From Sitta carolinensis (taxonomy: Eukaryota > Chordata > Aves > Passeriformes > Sittidae): a stretch of DNA of 64,000 nucleotides. Within the stretch, counting starts at the first letter, position 1. Every line of letters starts with the position of its first letter. The translations under genes and the position numbers were made by a program. The stretch lies in NCBI GenBank assembly GCA_032173965.1, contig JAVUNC010000005.1, positions 44,502,501 to 44,566,500 on the forward strand, written 5' to 3'. This document shows positions 50,303-63,884 of the stretch, in pieces. The notes beneath the pieces are model-generated. The model saw only the letters and a program-made list of their open reading frames with translations, made no database searches and had not been told where the DNA came from.

Positions 50303-53300
50303 CTTTTGAGTCAAACATTTGTTTCCATAGTGGAAATACAGTGGGAAATGATGTGAATAAGTGGTGAAGTGATGAAGATGAAATAAGATAAATGCATTCT
50401 AGAGATGTTTCTCTGCAGTAATACAGAGATTCCTTTATATATGTGTTTCTGAGGGAAGAATGAAATAAGCTAACAGCTCCAATACAAGGATATGGAGCTC
50501 AGCAAAATTAATAATTACCAGTGGATGCAGAAAAGTGACTCATTTTCTACAAGCTATTGCCTCCCTCACAAGCAAAGAAAACTGCTGAAAGTCCTGTCCA
50601 AAACCAGGCACACTGTCAGAAAGTGTGCTTTAAATGAAGGGCATGATTTTATTGCCACTTGTACTGTAGGTAGTCCAAATTTATTGGCCAAGATTTTTGA
50701 CTGATTTACCATCACTGGATCAATTTTAAGCTTTCTTGTGCAGGCACAGCTACTTGAAGTACTGCAGGGTTGAGCTGAGCCCTTCTCCCTTGCAGAAGTT
50801 GTACACAGTATGCGCTTTAGTATCTTTGTGTTCTAAGACAATTTTTTCAAGTCTGGATGATCTGGTGTGATCTTGTGTTCTGCCTGATCAAATGTGAAAG
50901 TCAACTCAGAAAATCATTAGTATTATTCTGATCTGAAAGACAATGCTCAAAGTTGGATGTATCTATGTAAGATTTAGACAATAAAAGAGAAAAACAATAT
51001 ACAAATACTCACAATATGTGAGAAAAAACGTGGTTGAATTTGTTGTCTACAACTTCTATTTACATTTGTGATTGAATTTCAGTAGCAGATGATTGCAGCA
51101 CATAATTTAATAATCAGCTCTTGGATGGTTCTGTAAATATAGTAAAGATCACTATATCATTCAGGTATGCAGCTTGTTGAGTAGATGATAAACAAGACAG
51201 GAAACTGATAAAAAAAAGCCATGACAGAAAGTGCTGGAGATTTTCTTGTGTTTTTAGTGAACATTGCATCTAAACCTAAGTATCTCTTCAATCTCCCTAG
51301 GGTCAGATGAAGAGAATCAAAGGAGAATGGACTCCAAATCTCCTGAGAAATGAGGTGAAAAGGGCATCAATGAAACCAATTTCAAAATCAAATTGCTATA
51401 GGTTTTAGAGATACTGATAACCTGCTAATACTCCAACAATAAAAAAGCAGATAAACAGCACCACCTTTTCCTGTCTTTCCTTTGTCATCAAGCAAGTAAA
51501 GAGGTGTCCTCATTTCACTAGATTTTTAAAACGTTTAGACCTTTGATGACAAAAAGAGAAACAATGATTTAAATGACAATCACGGTGGCAAAAAACCAAG
51601 TGAGGCTTTGGCAGAAAAAAAAAAAATACTTTGCAGGGGACACACTTATTTCTTAATGCTCCTCAAACCTTTTTAGGTTAATAAACATTAACATCACTCC
51701 AGGTTAATATGGCTGTGACATTCATCTACTTTTCTATTGTCTCAGTAGCATTCATGACAGAGTCAGTTTAAAAGACCAAATTAAGTGATGCCACCAAAGA
51801 TGCCAGCTACTTTCACCCTTCACTTTGGAACTGTGATGGATGACAGACCACCTTCTAGATTGCAGATGAATCAGATCCTGCTCTGATGGTTGATTTTGCT
51901 TATCCTCAGAAGGAGTTAAATCCATAATATACCTTCCTTTTACTGCGCTGCCTTAGGGCTGTCTGCTTCAGGAATACTAAAATAGTCACAGCTGCAGTGT
52001 GGCTCCACATTTTTAGGTTCAGCTTCATCCTCTTTGGCACATGGTTTCTGTGACCTTGGACATTCACTTAATCTCTCCATATATTATTCTTTTTTTTCCT
52101 CTCTTGTCTGTTTTGATTTTATAATCTCCAGGTCAGAGAAGCCTGTTGCTTATCACAGCATGAGGATATCTGGCTACTATTGTCATGCAAACTAAATTAC
52201 AAAGTGAAGTTATTAATACTAAATGACTTATACTGGAAGAAATTTAGCATTTAGTAACTCTTCCCTGTTTAAAACTGTAGTCTCTACCCAGTTGTTTTTA
52301 TAGCAGTTCAAGGCAAAAGGGCATAGAGTTGAAGCTGTAGTGGAAGGGAAGTAGTGACAGCTGCTGGGTTTTCCAGTAGGCCACAGAAATTGGTTGGGAC
52401 TGTGCAGTCATTAGATTGAGCCTAAAAGTTTTACTGCCTAGCCTAAAATTTAAGCAGTACCTGTCTCAACAACTTACATAAAGTTACAGTATGGTCATAA
52501 AACAGTGAAATGTTGCCTCTGAGTTCACATCCCATCCTGGCAGAGCAGCAGTTCCATAGGTCATTGCCACCTCCCCAGCCATCAGCAAAAGTTGCTTGCT
52601 TCTTCTAGACATCTTTTCATGAACCTCTGTCAAGACTTGACCCTGGTTATATATCTGAATGGCTGCTTTTGTGTATTGTCCTGAGTCCGTTTTCACAGCA
52701 TCTGGAAGAAATCTGAAAACACACTTTTTAGAGATGTACACTATTGGATGGGGTTAGTGGGGAGCATCACTATGTCTGGTGTTTTGCTGGGTGCACTTTT
52801 CAGTGACTTACTTTTCCCCTCATGTCCCTGTTATTTTCTCTCACTATCCCATAGTACAATAGAATATACTATTTTGCAATTATTGACAAGCAAATGGAAT
52901 AGACTCAAATGAAATATTGATCTCAATATTTGAGGGAGTAAATGTGCAGGCAAATGACATTTCCTGTGGCTTTGGTGGAGTAAAAAATGTAAGAAATGTT
53001 GTTTCTCAGATCTAGTTGCGTTTGCAGCTGATCGCCTAAGTACCAGACGAGCAGAGGCAGGAGGGATGTTAGCAGGGATAAAGCAGTCTTGGCCAGGACT
53101 TCCTTGGGCACTGAGATGCACACTGAAAATAATGCACCATCTTATCTGACCTGCTAAAAATTTTTATTCTTCGATTATTGTATCTAGCAAATCTTAACTC
53201 TTAATAACTTAGTGCTGCCAGTACCTGCAGGCCTGTCAGTGCACTCACACGCATGACTGGGGAGGCAATTTTCTGCTTTGCAGCTGTAATTCAGCTACAT

Positions 53301-56300
53301 AATTTTCAAATTTAGCCACACTTGTTTCTTGGAGGGTTTTGTGTAGGTTGGTTTTTCTTTTAATGTGCTTTCTGCAATTCAGCTGTGTCTTGCTGGCATG
53401 CAGCATTAGTCTGTAAGCTACTTTTTTTCCCTGTTTTCAAGTATTCATTCTGCATCTGCCATCTCTGCAACAGAGACTGTCCAATTTGTGAGTGGGCACT
53501 GTTCCATTTGAACAGACGGGGAGGAGTGGAGACAGACAAAAGATCATATGGAGTAGTCGTCTAAAAAGTGTGCTGGTGAACCTGAACAAGTGGCATGGAT
53601 TTTTCGTTATTAATATTTTGGGTTTTGCTTTGGTTTTGGTTTTTTGTTGGATTTTTTAATATAAAACTTAAAAAATCCTTCATAAATTCCATTACAGGGC
53701 AGCCATGAACACAATTGACAGTAATGCTGTATCCTGATTGAATGTAGGGTTTGAAAACTGAGTTTGACCTCTCAGGCTGTGATTTCTTGTTCAAGGGATT
53801 AAAACAAACAAACAAAAACCCCCCACTTTCTGTATTTTGTTTCCATGCCTGTGTCTAAAGTGTATTCAGAAGAATTCTTTTCAGCGGTCATGACATAAAG
53901 GCTTATACAGCAGTATGAAGAAGTGGTGTCTAACTCTGTCATTCTTCAAAGTGAAAAAAAGCTTCCAAGTTTTTAAGCTAGTTATACAGCTGGTTAGACT
54001 GGGGTCTAAAAGATATTTTAAAAATCAACCCCTGTTATATTATTTCAATGTAATCTGGCCACAAGGCTTAGAAAAATATTTTATCTGAAGCGGATTTGTT
54101 TCCTTTGTTTTATACTATTTGTTCTGAGCTTTTCCAAAACCCTTTTTGTTTTCAGTTGCATGGTGTTAAGTATCATAGTGTACAGAAGGTTTAAAAAATA
54201 ACCTAACTTCTATTTCTTGCCTTTTTCATTTCCTTTTTTTAAAATCCTAGCCAGTTCTATCTCCTCTTTCCTTTGCCCTTGACTAAGCAAGCGCAAGTTA
54301 ATCAGATTTATTGAGAGATAGGAAAGAAGAAATTGAGAAACAGATAAGAGAAGTAATTCAGCATGGTTACAAGTTACTAGTGAAACTCACAGTCAAAGTG
54401 AATGCATTTGGGGGGCCTCGTTTACCATCATGTAGTCCTGTGGGTCATTTTAAATTGTTGAGTCAAGTAATGTTTTGGGTGGACCAATTAAATTATTTTC
54501 CTTGTTTCTTTTTTTTTTTTTTTTTCCCAAAGCTTTATGAAGACAAGCCTTTTTTTGTTTCTTAATAGCCTACAAATCCTCTGTTTTGGTAGGTTGTAAT
54601 GACTTTAACTTGTGTGTTTCTGAATAGAATTTACATTCCTAACAAAAATATATTAGAGCCTGTTGCACTCCTATATTCTCTAAATTTGAAAATTCTATAC
54701 AAGTAGTTACTGTTTCTGATGATTTTTAAATTCAATAGATCTGTTTTTATTATTTGTAACACTGCACAACTTTTAGTGCATAGTGTTTTCTGGAAAAAAA
54801 ACATTGCCTGTCTGGGTAGATGAGAGTTTATCCCCATGTGAAATCCTGTCTTGGTAAGATGAATAGTAGATTGTGTCGCTGACGTTTTAAAACTCCAGAC
54901 TTTGGTGCATACCAGGTCAGGAGCAAGGCTCATTTACCATACCCCAAAATGATGTTTTAAAATTAAACTTCAGATTTTTATTTTACCAGGTTATTTTGGA
55001 ACCCATTGTTGAAAGCAAACAAAAGCCCAAACAAAATCCAACCCAAGTTTCAACATAGTTGACAATACTAGTGCATCCTTCCTGCTAAAGTTATTAACAG
55101 GCAGATTTTAACACCCTGAACTACACTGTGTTGCCTCATTTTGTGTTTCAAATGGGGCATTTGTTAAAATTCCAGATCTGTGTATGTTGTTTTGGGTTTT
55201 TTTAATGAGAATTTCAGTTCTTCAAAAATATAAGTTGTTTTTTTTTTCTTAGCTCTTCCACAGGGAAAAAAAATGAAAATGAAAACTTGAATGCACCTTG
55301 CAGGCTTAGAAACCTGACCTGCAAATAAAATCAACCTGAAGCATTTTAGGAAATCTGACAGAGTGGAATACATACTCTGCTGAAATCAAATCTGCCATCT
55401 ACTTTTCTGAGAATAAGTCTTCATCTCTGATGTTTAAGGTGAATTTATGACTCCTGAAGGTCATACATTTTTGTGTGTCTTTAGAATGCTTGGAGCCGCT
55501 GCATCCATAGTTTCTTTAAAAGTTTCCTTCATATATTCAGCTGTCTGAAAAAAGAATTTGCCCTTCATAATAGAATGTAGAAAAATATGATAACTGCAAA
55601 TACTGACCCTTAAATTCTCCACGCTGGTCTCATTTTATATTGCTTTTGGGTAGCTGTTGCAAAAGGTGATGGAATACCTTCTCTTTCACAGACACAGAGA
55701 CTGGAGACTCTTTTGACTGGGAAAAGGCATGTTGGCTGGATAATCTGGCTACTTTGCTGAGCTCCTCAGCATCTTATTTTAATTTCTTAAGAGTGTCTTG
55801 CAATTATCATTTGTAATTTTGACTGTGTTTTGACATTTGGGGCACTACTGATTCTGTGGCTTTTGAACAGCTAGTGTCAAAACTGGGGCATGGGAGCTGT
55901 TAACAGAGATTCGAACCCTTGGCATTACACAGCACACCAAGCCTCACTGATTTCAGATTTCCACTGTATCATTCACCTCAGCTGCTGCATCCCTCTCCAT
56001 CAAAAGGCATGTAAGCAGTAAACTTCAAGGAAGATGTGTTTTTGTTATATGTATCCTGGCGCATTTTTCTTCCTCTACCTTTACACCAGTTCCACCCACA
56101 GATTTTCCAGTTGTTTCAGATTATAATGATTTCGAGAATCCATTTCATTTCTTTGATTTGACTAGGGAATGTGCAAAAGTATGGCAGCTGAAACTGGGAG
56201 TTTACAGAGTTTCTTGTGTATTGCAGTCAACAAGGAAACAAAACAGTTTTGTTTTCAACTTACATGATAATACACAGTCACAGGACTGATAGTATCTCCA

Positions 56301-58199
56301 GGCAATTCACAGTATACACCTAGTCACACAGTCTCATTTGTTAGAAATATGTGAGTTGTGTCTGCTGCCACATAGAAATATCAGTAATTTCACATATATC
56401 TCTATATAAATAAAAAATATCCAGGAAATCACTACAGTTATAAAATAATGTCTATGTAGCTCTCATTCTAGAAAGAAATTTGTCAGAGAAGTTAAAATAT
56501 TTTCACAACCTTGCTGAAACACAACCCCCCAGAAGTCCTGCTCACTGAAGGGACATTTTCATATGTAGTATTAATACAGGCCTAAGAAATGAGGTTTTGT
56601 TTCCCACCCACCGAAAACCAGAACTGTCTCCTTCCAGCCCAGGACTGACAAAGGAAAGAAGATAGATCCTTATGTCTCAGGAACCACGCAGACACTGTCA
56701 TTCTGGTGAGCACTAGGCTTGTCCTTCATGGCAGGAATGTGCTGTGACTGCTCCTTTGACTGGGTCAAGAAGCTGCAGTGAAGTCTGTGGCCTTACAGGT
56801 ATGGAAGGGAGACCTTACATACCCCTTCCTCACTCCACCTTTTTCTGTAACAAGCCATCTGCAGGGGAACACTAACAATATGCTGCTTTTTTGCATAATG
56901 CACAGAAGGCAGGAATTCACTCACAGTACTTTTGCTTTCAGAAGAACACTGTATGATTTTGTACTAGAAGCCAGCTATTTGTGTGTTGACAACTATTTGT
57001 AAGCTGGAGCAGGGAGAGAGATCAGCAAGTAGTTTCTGCCCAGCCTCGTCTCTAGTGCAGTAGGCTGTCCTGCAGTTCACAGCCATTCTGGATGGGTGTT
57101 CAGTGACAAATTTGCAGTCATGCAGAGAAAATACACCTGAATTGCGCTGTTCCCACAGTGAATGACACCAAGGTGTCAGGAGTACATTACGGATGTCAGT
57201 TTTTCTGCCCTTTGGGGCTCTTTTTTAAGCAGCACACACTGCAGAAAGGTACTTTGGCTACCAAATGCCTGGTAGTTATTTCAGCAACACACATGGAAAC
57301 AGCAGCCACAATGGGGATAGGTAATATTTCGGCTAGGGTTTTGGATGGGATTTTGCAGTCTTGGTACAGGCAGGGAGAAGAAATTTGATGCCCTGTTGAA
57401 AGCATGAGAAAGAATAGGAAGGAGGAAGAGAAATAGCAAGAGAAGCAAGAGAAATAACTGCAATAACAAAATTTAAGTTCTTGATGATATTGATGAATGA
57501 GAAGTGTGTGGTAACTTGCACCACTCATTTTAGATCAGCAACCGTTTAATTTTCACTGCCTGGTGAAAGACAGGAGGATCTTTGGAGACATCGAAATACA
57601 GTGATGTAAATATGCTGGGTTTTTATTATTCTCCCTTTCTTTAGGGGAAAGAGACCACCAGGTCACAGGAAGTCTAGGTGCAGCATTGTGCAGATTTCAT
57701 TTCATACACAGGCCTTTAGCCCTCTTTATGTTGACATTAGATGAAAGGACGCTGACTTGGGATATGTGGGTATAATTCTTATAAGGGCACAGTGCATGTA
57801 ATCACTGGGAAGTGGGCAGGGGAAAGAAATAGAGCAGGAATTTAGGAAGAGAAAAGTACAAGAAAATAAAGGGTAGCCTATGGGTACATCTTTTGTATAT
57901 TCATAAAATGAAAAAAAACGTTGATGACCTTCACAGAAGATGGTCGATCATATGGTGCCTAAATTTTTAAAGGATTGCAAATACGCTGGCATACTAATAC
58001 CATGGAAGAAAGTTACCATGATTGCAATTTGAGAAGAATTAACAATATAGAAGTACCCTGAGAACTATCAGAGGAAAACAAGATGTTATGTTCAGCAGCT
58101 GCTGTGTAGCGCTGGTTGTAGTTTAGTAGCTGATTTTTGCTGTCTGGTACCCCAAGAGCAGAATAGGAGGGGCAAGTACCCATCCCTTGACACTTTTAA
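50303..58199. other. Long AT-rich non-coding stretch
   Basis: No gene, RNA gene or repeat family is recognised in nearly 8 kb. A minus-strand open frame at 52,484-52,741 with an upstream acceptor is discussed under findings. Confidence 0.5.
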
Positions 58200-58456
58200 C
58201 AGGTCTGGGGGAAATGCCATGAAGCTGAATCAGAGGAGGTTTAGGTTAGACATCTGGAAAAAAAAATTCCCCAGAGCACTGGAAGAGGCTCACCAGGAAG
58301 TGGTCACAGCAGCAAGCCTGACAGAGCTCAAGAAGAAATTGTTCAGTATTCTCAGGAACAGGGTGTGTGACTCTTGGGGTGACCTGTGCAGGATCAGGAG
58401 TTCGAATTAATGGTCCTTCCAACTCAGCACGTTCTATGATTCTATGATTCTATGAT
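58200..58456 (+). mobile_element. CR1 retroposon fragment
   Basis: It contains CAGAGGAGGTTTAGGTTAGA and ends in the tandem tail ATTCTATGATTCTATGAT, the hallmark of a CR1 3' terminus. It is 5'-truncated; the 63-codon open frame inside it is not a gene. Confidence 0.88.
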
Positions 58457-61400
58457 CTGATAATGTTGTTGATTTGGGATAGTGTTCTTTAAGCTTTCTC
58501 TTTCTCACCCTAGTGTTTAGCACAGTAAGGAAATGAAGTATTCTTTGTCCTCTAGCCTTTCTGTTAAATTTTTGGGACCTATTAGAGGCCTGAAACCAGG
58601 ATGATGGGTTTGAGATTGGCAGTGAACAAAATACAGAAAATAAATATGACCTGTACCAGATGAGTCTCTGCCTACAGAGTTCTCAGATTCAACTATGTCT
58701 CTAGAAATTTGGCGGGGGGGGATCCTTTAAATAGAAACAGGATCTAAACTTTAAGCACCTTTAGTGCCTTAAACATGGTTTCATTAATGTTTTTTTAAGT
58801 ATTTCTGTCTAATAACAGAAGCTTTAACAATACAACTTCTAAATTCCAATATAGCTTTTCTCTACATTAAAAAATAGCCAGAGATTATTTAATACTACTT
58901 ATAAATAAAAGTCTTATGTATCACCTTTTTGATCAGAGCTTGACACGTAATAGTAATACCTTTGAAAATATACCTTCTACACAAATAATAAGTAGTAATT
59001 GTAAAAGCACTCTCAAATTCTAGTTGTTCCCATTCTTACAATTTATGTATGGCCTGAGAAGGCAATTGGTCTGTAGGCTGGAAAAGCAGCTGAATATCTT
59101 TTAAGTTTATACAGATTTCTCCTGCATATTACTTTATTTTTTATTTTTTTAAAAGGCAAGCTTATTAGCCAGGGCTTTATGTCCTTGGCTGCTTCTATCT
59201 AGGCAATGAAAAGAATGGTATCATTTTTTCTGTTTTTCAAGGATAATGTAAGCAGCACAAGGCTAGATGCAAAATATTTTTTGATTTAAGTAGAGATTGT
59301 GTTTTTGTGAAGTCTGTGAGCAGTAGATTGTTTTCCAATTAAGTGAAGTACCCTATCATTGCCCACCTAACTGGTCTGGATTGTCTGCTTTCCATGACAT
59401 AAAAAGAGCAATGAAGTTGGTGCAGTTTTCACATTTTCTCCAGGACAGCTCCCATTCCCTAATTCCTATTCCTCTTTCCAAGATGTGTTCATTGTTGCCA
59501 TTTGCTCCTTTGGTTCACAATGCTGCTTACTGCAGTGTGAGCCCACTTAAATATGGACTCAGAATAGAAAATGAGGAAAAGCTGCTATGTGTAACTGCCT
59601 TCATTGTCTTTCTCAGGCACATGAGGTTTCTCATTCTTCATTTTGTACTCCTGGTTGCTGATTTAAAAAGAGGGAGATATATTTATCTCTAAAAGAAGAT
59701 CTTTCTCTCAGAGAAAAAAAATTAAAACTCATAACAATCCAAATTCTGGTGCCCAAACTGAATGGCAGATATGACAGCCTAGTATTATATTTTGTGATGA
59801 ATTTCAGAAATCTCAGAACGTTTTCAAACATCTTCAGTAGCAATTTTGACCATTTTTACCCTCTAGTTCTGCATAAAGAAGGCTTGGCAACTTCCAGCTG
59901 GACTCTGTGCTTGACTGGGGAACAGCTTCAAATAGGTTTGTGGTTTCCTTGCTTGATAGAGAGAGATGAGACCAACAGCATTGCCTTGAAGATGAACTTG
60001 ATGATTTTTTGCTAGAGGACCAAAGGAACATTCAAAAAACTGAAATTCAGGTCTTCCAAAGGAAGCAGTCATTTGGCAGCTGTGGCCAGTGCTGGCTGAT
60101 GCCACAAAAAAGGTACACTGGGAATGTTTCTGGGCAGAGCTGAGGATACCTGCAGGATGCTCCAACGAATGCCAGCTGGGAAAGAAAACTGTAAAGCACC
60201 TAGACAGATTGCCAAATTTCTTCTGCCCTGGTCTTCTGTCCTGCTTGGATAGTAGTGGTTTGAAGGCATGTCATGCTTTCAAGCATGGTAAAGGGAACGG
60301 TGGAGGAGGCAGCAGTTGCCATAAGGGAGTCAATTTTACCCCTGAGCCAGAGGGAAGAAATGGATCTGTGGTGAATTAGACAGCTTCAACTAGACACCTG
60401 AAACAGTATTGTTTATATTCAGCCTATCTTCTGCCAGTATAATACAACACCCCTGCAAAGGTTAATCAATTTGAATGTTAATATCATTCTTATTTTCCAG
60501 CCATTATCTTTCAAATATATGGTGTGTGCTTGTCATCTTCCAGGATTAACAACATGACAAGTTTGAACTTTTAAAAGCAAGACACTTTTTGGTTATTGGA
60601 GAGCAGAAAAAGGTCACAACGCTTTGTACAAAACAGAACCATGTACACCTCCAGGCCCATAATTTGCCTACTCTTCTCAATAATTTATAAAGCATGGAGA
60701 AAAAAAGGGCCAATTCAGTAAGAAGAGGGGCTGCTCTGCTTATGTGTACAGTGCATTTATTATACAGAATAAAAGGAATTGTCCGTGTAGGTTGACTCTT
60801 GCAGCCTTGTTCTGGTTGGCAAAATATAATATTTCATTTGTTTCCTAAGAACGAAACACACTTGGCCCAATTTACCATTCTGCCTGATTCTCTCTAGAAG
60901 TTATTTTCTGGTTGCAAATAATAGTCTCAGAGAAATGAGAAAATGTATTGGAATCAGTGTTCCCTTGATCAGTGTAAAGCAAAGGAAAATTCAAGTATTT
61001 GCTTTCTGCTGTGGCTGCTATTGTCCTTGGGGACTGCTGAAACTTTAAATCAGAGTCCTAATTGGCACTCGGATAGCCATGAAATACCAGAAGCTTCAAA
61101 AGGAGCTTAAGAGAGTAGTTGCTGCCTTTTCCCTGCTCCATCCTTTGCTATCCACAGCACACACATAACAAGGATTTGGGAGGAAGAGATATTGGCATTA
61201 AATCTTGCTGTGTGACTAGCTCAGCCTTTGTAAGACTAGGGACCCCTGAGCAAGGAGCTGACATTGAAGTCATAAACCTGCAGCAAATTACACTGTGCAA
61301 GTGATTGGAACTGTAACATAATTTGCCCCAACTCATCCACTGTGGTTTTGCTGCTCTACAGGTAAGCCTGCAATGCTTTTAAGGGTTGTGTTGTCATTTA

Positions 61401-62446
61401 CAGCTTTTTTTAAATCGAGACCACTTACAAAAGTCAACATATTCATGTGCCCATAGCCTAAGTAGTCAGGAAGGGCCTAAAGGAGTGAATGAATGATATG
61501 AATGAATGAATGAATGAATGAATGAATGAATGAATGAATGAATGAATGAATGAATGAATGCATGCCACTTGAAGGAGACTGGAGGCAGAGACACTCTCTG
61601 CTTGGCTGGCACAGTTGTACATCCCTGGTTTGGACTTTGCCAGTTCAGAGCAACTTGGTTGACTAATGGCTCCTTCCACTGCTCCCTCACCTCTGATACA
61701 TAATTTGATACATAATTAACCTAGCATCAACACCTGCTTTTATCAGAAAGCCTCCTTCACAATTGTAGTGATCAAGGTAGTTAGTACTCAGGGCAGTGGT
61801 GATCACAAAGCATTAATAAAGTCTTTCTGACCTGCACAGTGCTGGAATCCACTCTTGCACTGAGCAAGCACGATGAAATGGGAACAAGCACCACTGGAGC
61901 TGTTAGGCTGTTTTACTCTAGCTGGATGAAGGCAGCAATGGTCATTGGAAACCAGGGAAATATATTTTCTTTTACATCAAATATCTAGTCCTAATTTAAT
62001 TTCTCCAGTTAAAGAGTTATTCAGTGGTTCAAAGCTGTTCTTGGTGATGATGCATACACCATGCTGGAGTAGATGTTTTTCTCTCTCCTTTCTGCTGGCA
62101 AAATGGAGGGAAGAGGGGAACCCACTCTAAATCTAATGCCAAGGCAATGAAAGTTCGTCTAAATTCACTTGAAACAGATGAGCTTTTATTTTCAATAGAA
62201 AGCAAGTTGTCCTTGTGCAGTGGTAGGGTGGGTCTACTCAACAAAGAAGGTCACTGAAGGCCTGGATATTTTGAAGCTTTGCTGGGTTTTAAAGAATTCT
62301 GAGAGACTTAAAACCCAAAGATAACCAGAAGAATTATAACCCAAAAATACCCCCAGAGCTGGTGGCCTCAGACACTCAGGGTAAAATATACGTTAGGTAC
62401 ATTGAGAAGATATCAGAGAAACATTTCTTGTTTTGTTCTTTTTCAG
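58457..62446. other. AT-rich non-coding DNA
   Basis: Nothing gene-like is recognised. It contains the GAAT tetranucleotide repeat. If the exon at 62,447 is real, this is probably intron. Confidence 0.5.
61500..61562. repeat. (GAAT)n microsatellite, about 15 perfect units
   Basis: An uninterrupted array of GAAT units, preceded by an interrupted start at 61,485. The array keeps frames open on the minus strand (Ile-His-Ser-Phe repeats), which are not genes. Long perfect arrays like this are usually length-polymorphic. Confidence 0.95.
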
Positions 62447-62653
62447 CTGATGCAATGTAAGTCGGGCATGAATACTGAGAGGTGCCAGAGTCCCCTGTTG
62501 GTAACAGATGAGGTCTGCTTTAGTGATTTGCAAAGAGAAGTGGGTGCATCAAGTCCTGAACTGCCTTTGATCCGAAATTCCTATCCCAGTAGTCCCAAGA
62601 AAGGCTTCCTAGGACAGAACACACAGAATTTTAAGAGGAAGCCATTAAATTTG
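62447..62653 (+). CDS. Probable internal coding exon of an unidentified host gene
   Basis: A strong acceptor (TTTTGTTCTTTTTCAG) and a strong donor (TTG|GTAAGAG) enclose exactly 207 bases, 69 codons, with the open frame in phase 0 at both ends. The peptide is polar and protein-like, with PLLVTDEVCFSDLQREVG, ELPLIRNSYPSSPKKGFLG and QNFKRKPLNL, and with Ser/Pro-Lys patches as found in disordered, phosphorylated regions. I do not recognise the protein. No partner exon is found in the remaining 1.3 kb, and the left side shows only weak candidates, as expected for large introns. It could also be an exon from a decayed gene, though its frame is intact. Confidence 0.45.
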
Positions 62654-63570
62654 GTAAGAGACGCCATAAAATTAATAAGGGAAGAGTCAACAGAATTTGT
62701 ACATCTTTGAGTCTGGACTGAAGCTACTTTCTCTAGAGTAGATTGATTGTGATTTTGAGCTTTTTTTTAAATGACTGTATAAGAAGCTATAGCTATTGAT
62801 CCTGATCGTTCAAAAGTTATGTCACAGAAATGGCCTTATACAAGGACTAGGGAATTCTGCTTACTGAAGAGCAGAGAGTAGAGCTTTTAAAGATAATTCC
62901 CCTTCCTGCATGGGAGTGAACGTTTAGCACTCACAGAACCTGTATACCAGAAAGCCATCACTCCACAGGGCTGAGACTGGTGCTGAGGGATCCCTACGGC
63001 TGTGCTCATGTCACCACCATCTCGAACTGCAAATACATCAGCTTTCTCTCAGAACACTTCCCTCACCCCCTCCTGCCACAAAAGTGTGTTCACGTGTGTA
63101 AGTATACAGAAATAATATCAAACATAAAGATAAAATAAATAAATATAGAAATAGTGAAAACTAATGGTGGGAACTATTTAGTAAACCTCATTTAGGTAGT
63201 TCTTTGTGAATTTTCAAGTATCCATATTATACTAGTATTTGCTTGCTCTCTGATAAAGAACGTAAAGCAGGTTTTGGTTTTTGGTTGTTTTGTTGGGTTT
63301 TTTTTAATTACACTTGAGTAATTTTGTGTGCAGTATTTTCAGCCTCCACCAAATGAAATGGGTTGCTCCTTTGCTTTTCAGCGTGGAAGGGCAGCCTATA
63401 GTCAGAGTTAGGCTCAGTTTTCCTGGGAAATACCTATGCCTAGAGAGTTTACTAGCAAAATACAGTGGCACCTGGGCAACCTCATCAACCATCCAGAGGT
63501 TGCTTATGTGTGACAGGCTGGAATTAACTAGAACTCTAATGGCAAGATAGTGTAATGTAGAGAAAACAGA

Positions 63571-63612
63571 CCGTCCATCCACCCCTCCCTCCATCCATCC
63601 CTTCCTCCATCT
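63571..63612. repeat. Imperfect CCAT/CCCT repeat
   Basis: CCATCCACCCCTCCCTCCAT followed by more CCATC units; a low-complexity simple repeat. Confidence 0.75.
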
Positions 63613-63824
63613 GCATGTCTGTCTCTTTCATTGTTGTAAATTTGAAAAGTAAGAAGTTTTTTAGTTGGTGTAAGCAGAAAGGATCCATTTTATACAGTCT
63701 TTTCCTGAAGAGGAACTTCTTTTTGATGATAGGTTCTTCGTTAGAGGAACCTGATAGGTCTAATCTGTGTTATGTCTGGGAAGAAGTATAATTAAAAAAT
63801 TATAATTAATTTATTTACGTATTT

Positions 63825-63884
63825 TCTATCTGTCTATCTATCATATCTATCTTTTCTATCATATCTATCTATCTATCTATCTAT
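63825..63884. repeat. CTAT tetranucleotide repeat
   Basis: Interrupted CTAT/CTGT units end in a perfect run of about six CTAT. It is a typical polymorphic microsatellite. Confidence 0.9.

Noticed and set aside
58219..58410. 63-codon plus-strand frame
   Set aside because: It lies in the CR1 3' region, which does not code for protein in this part.
61458..61690. Minus-strand frames with Ile-His-Ser-Phe repeats
   Set aside because: They are produced by the GAAT microsatellite being read in frame.
63825..63884. Array resembling a CRISPR or satellite
   Set aside because: The unit is four bases without spacers; it is a microsatellite in a vertebrate genome.
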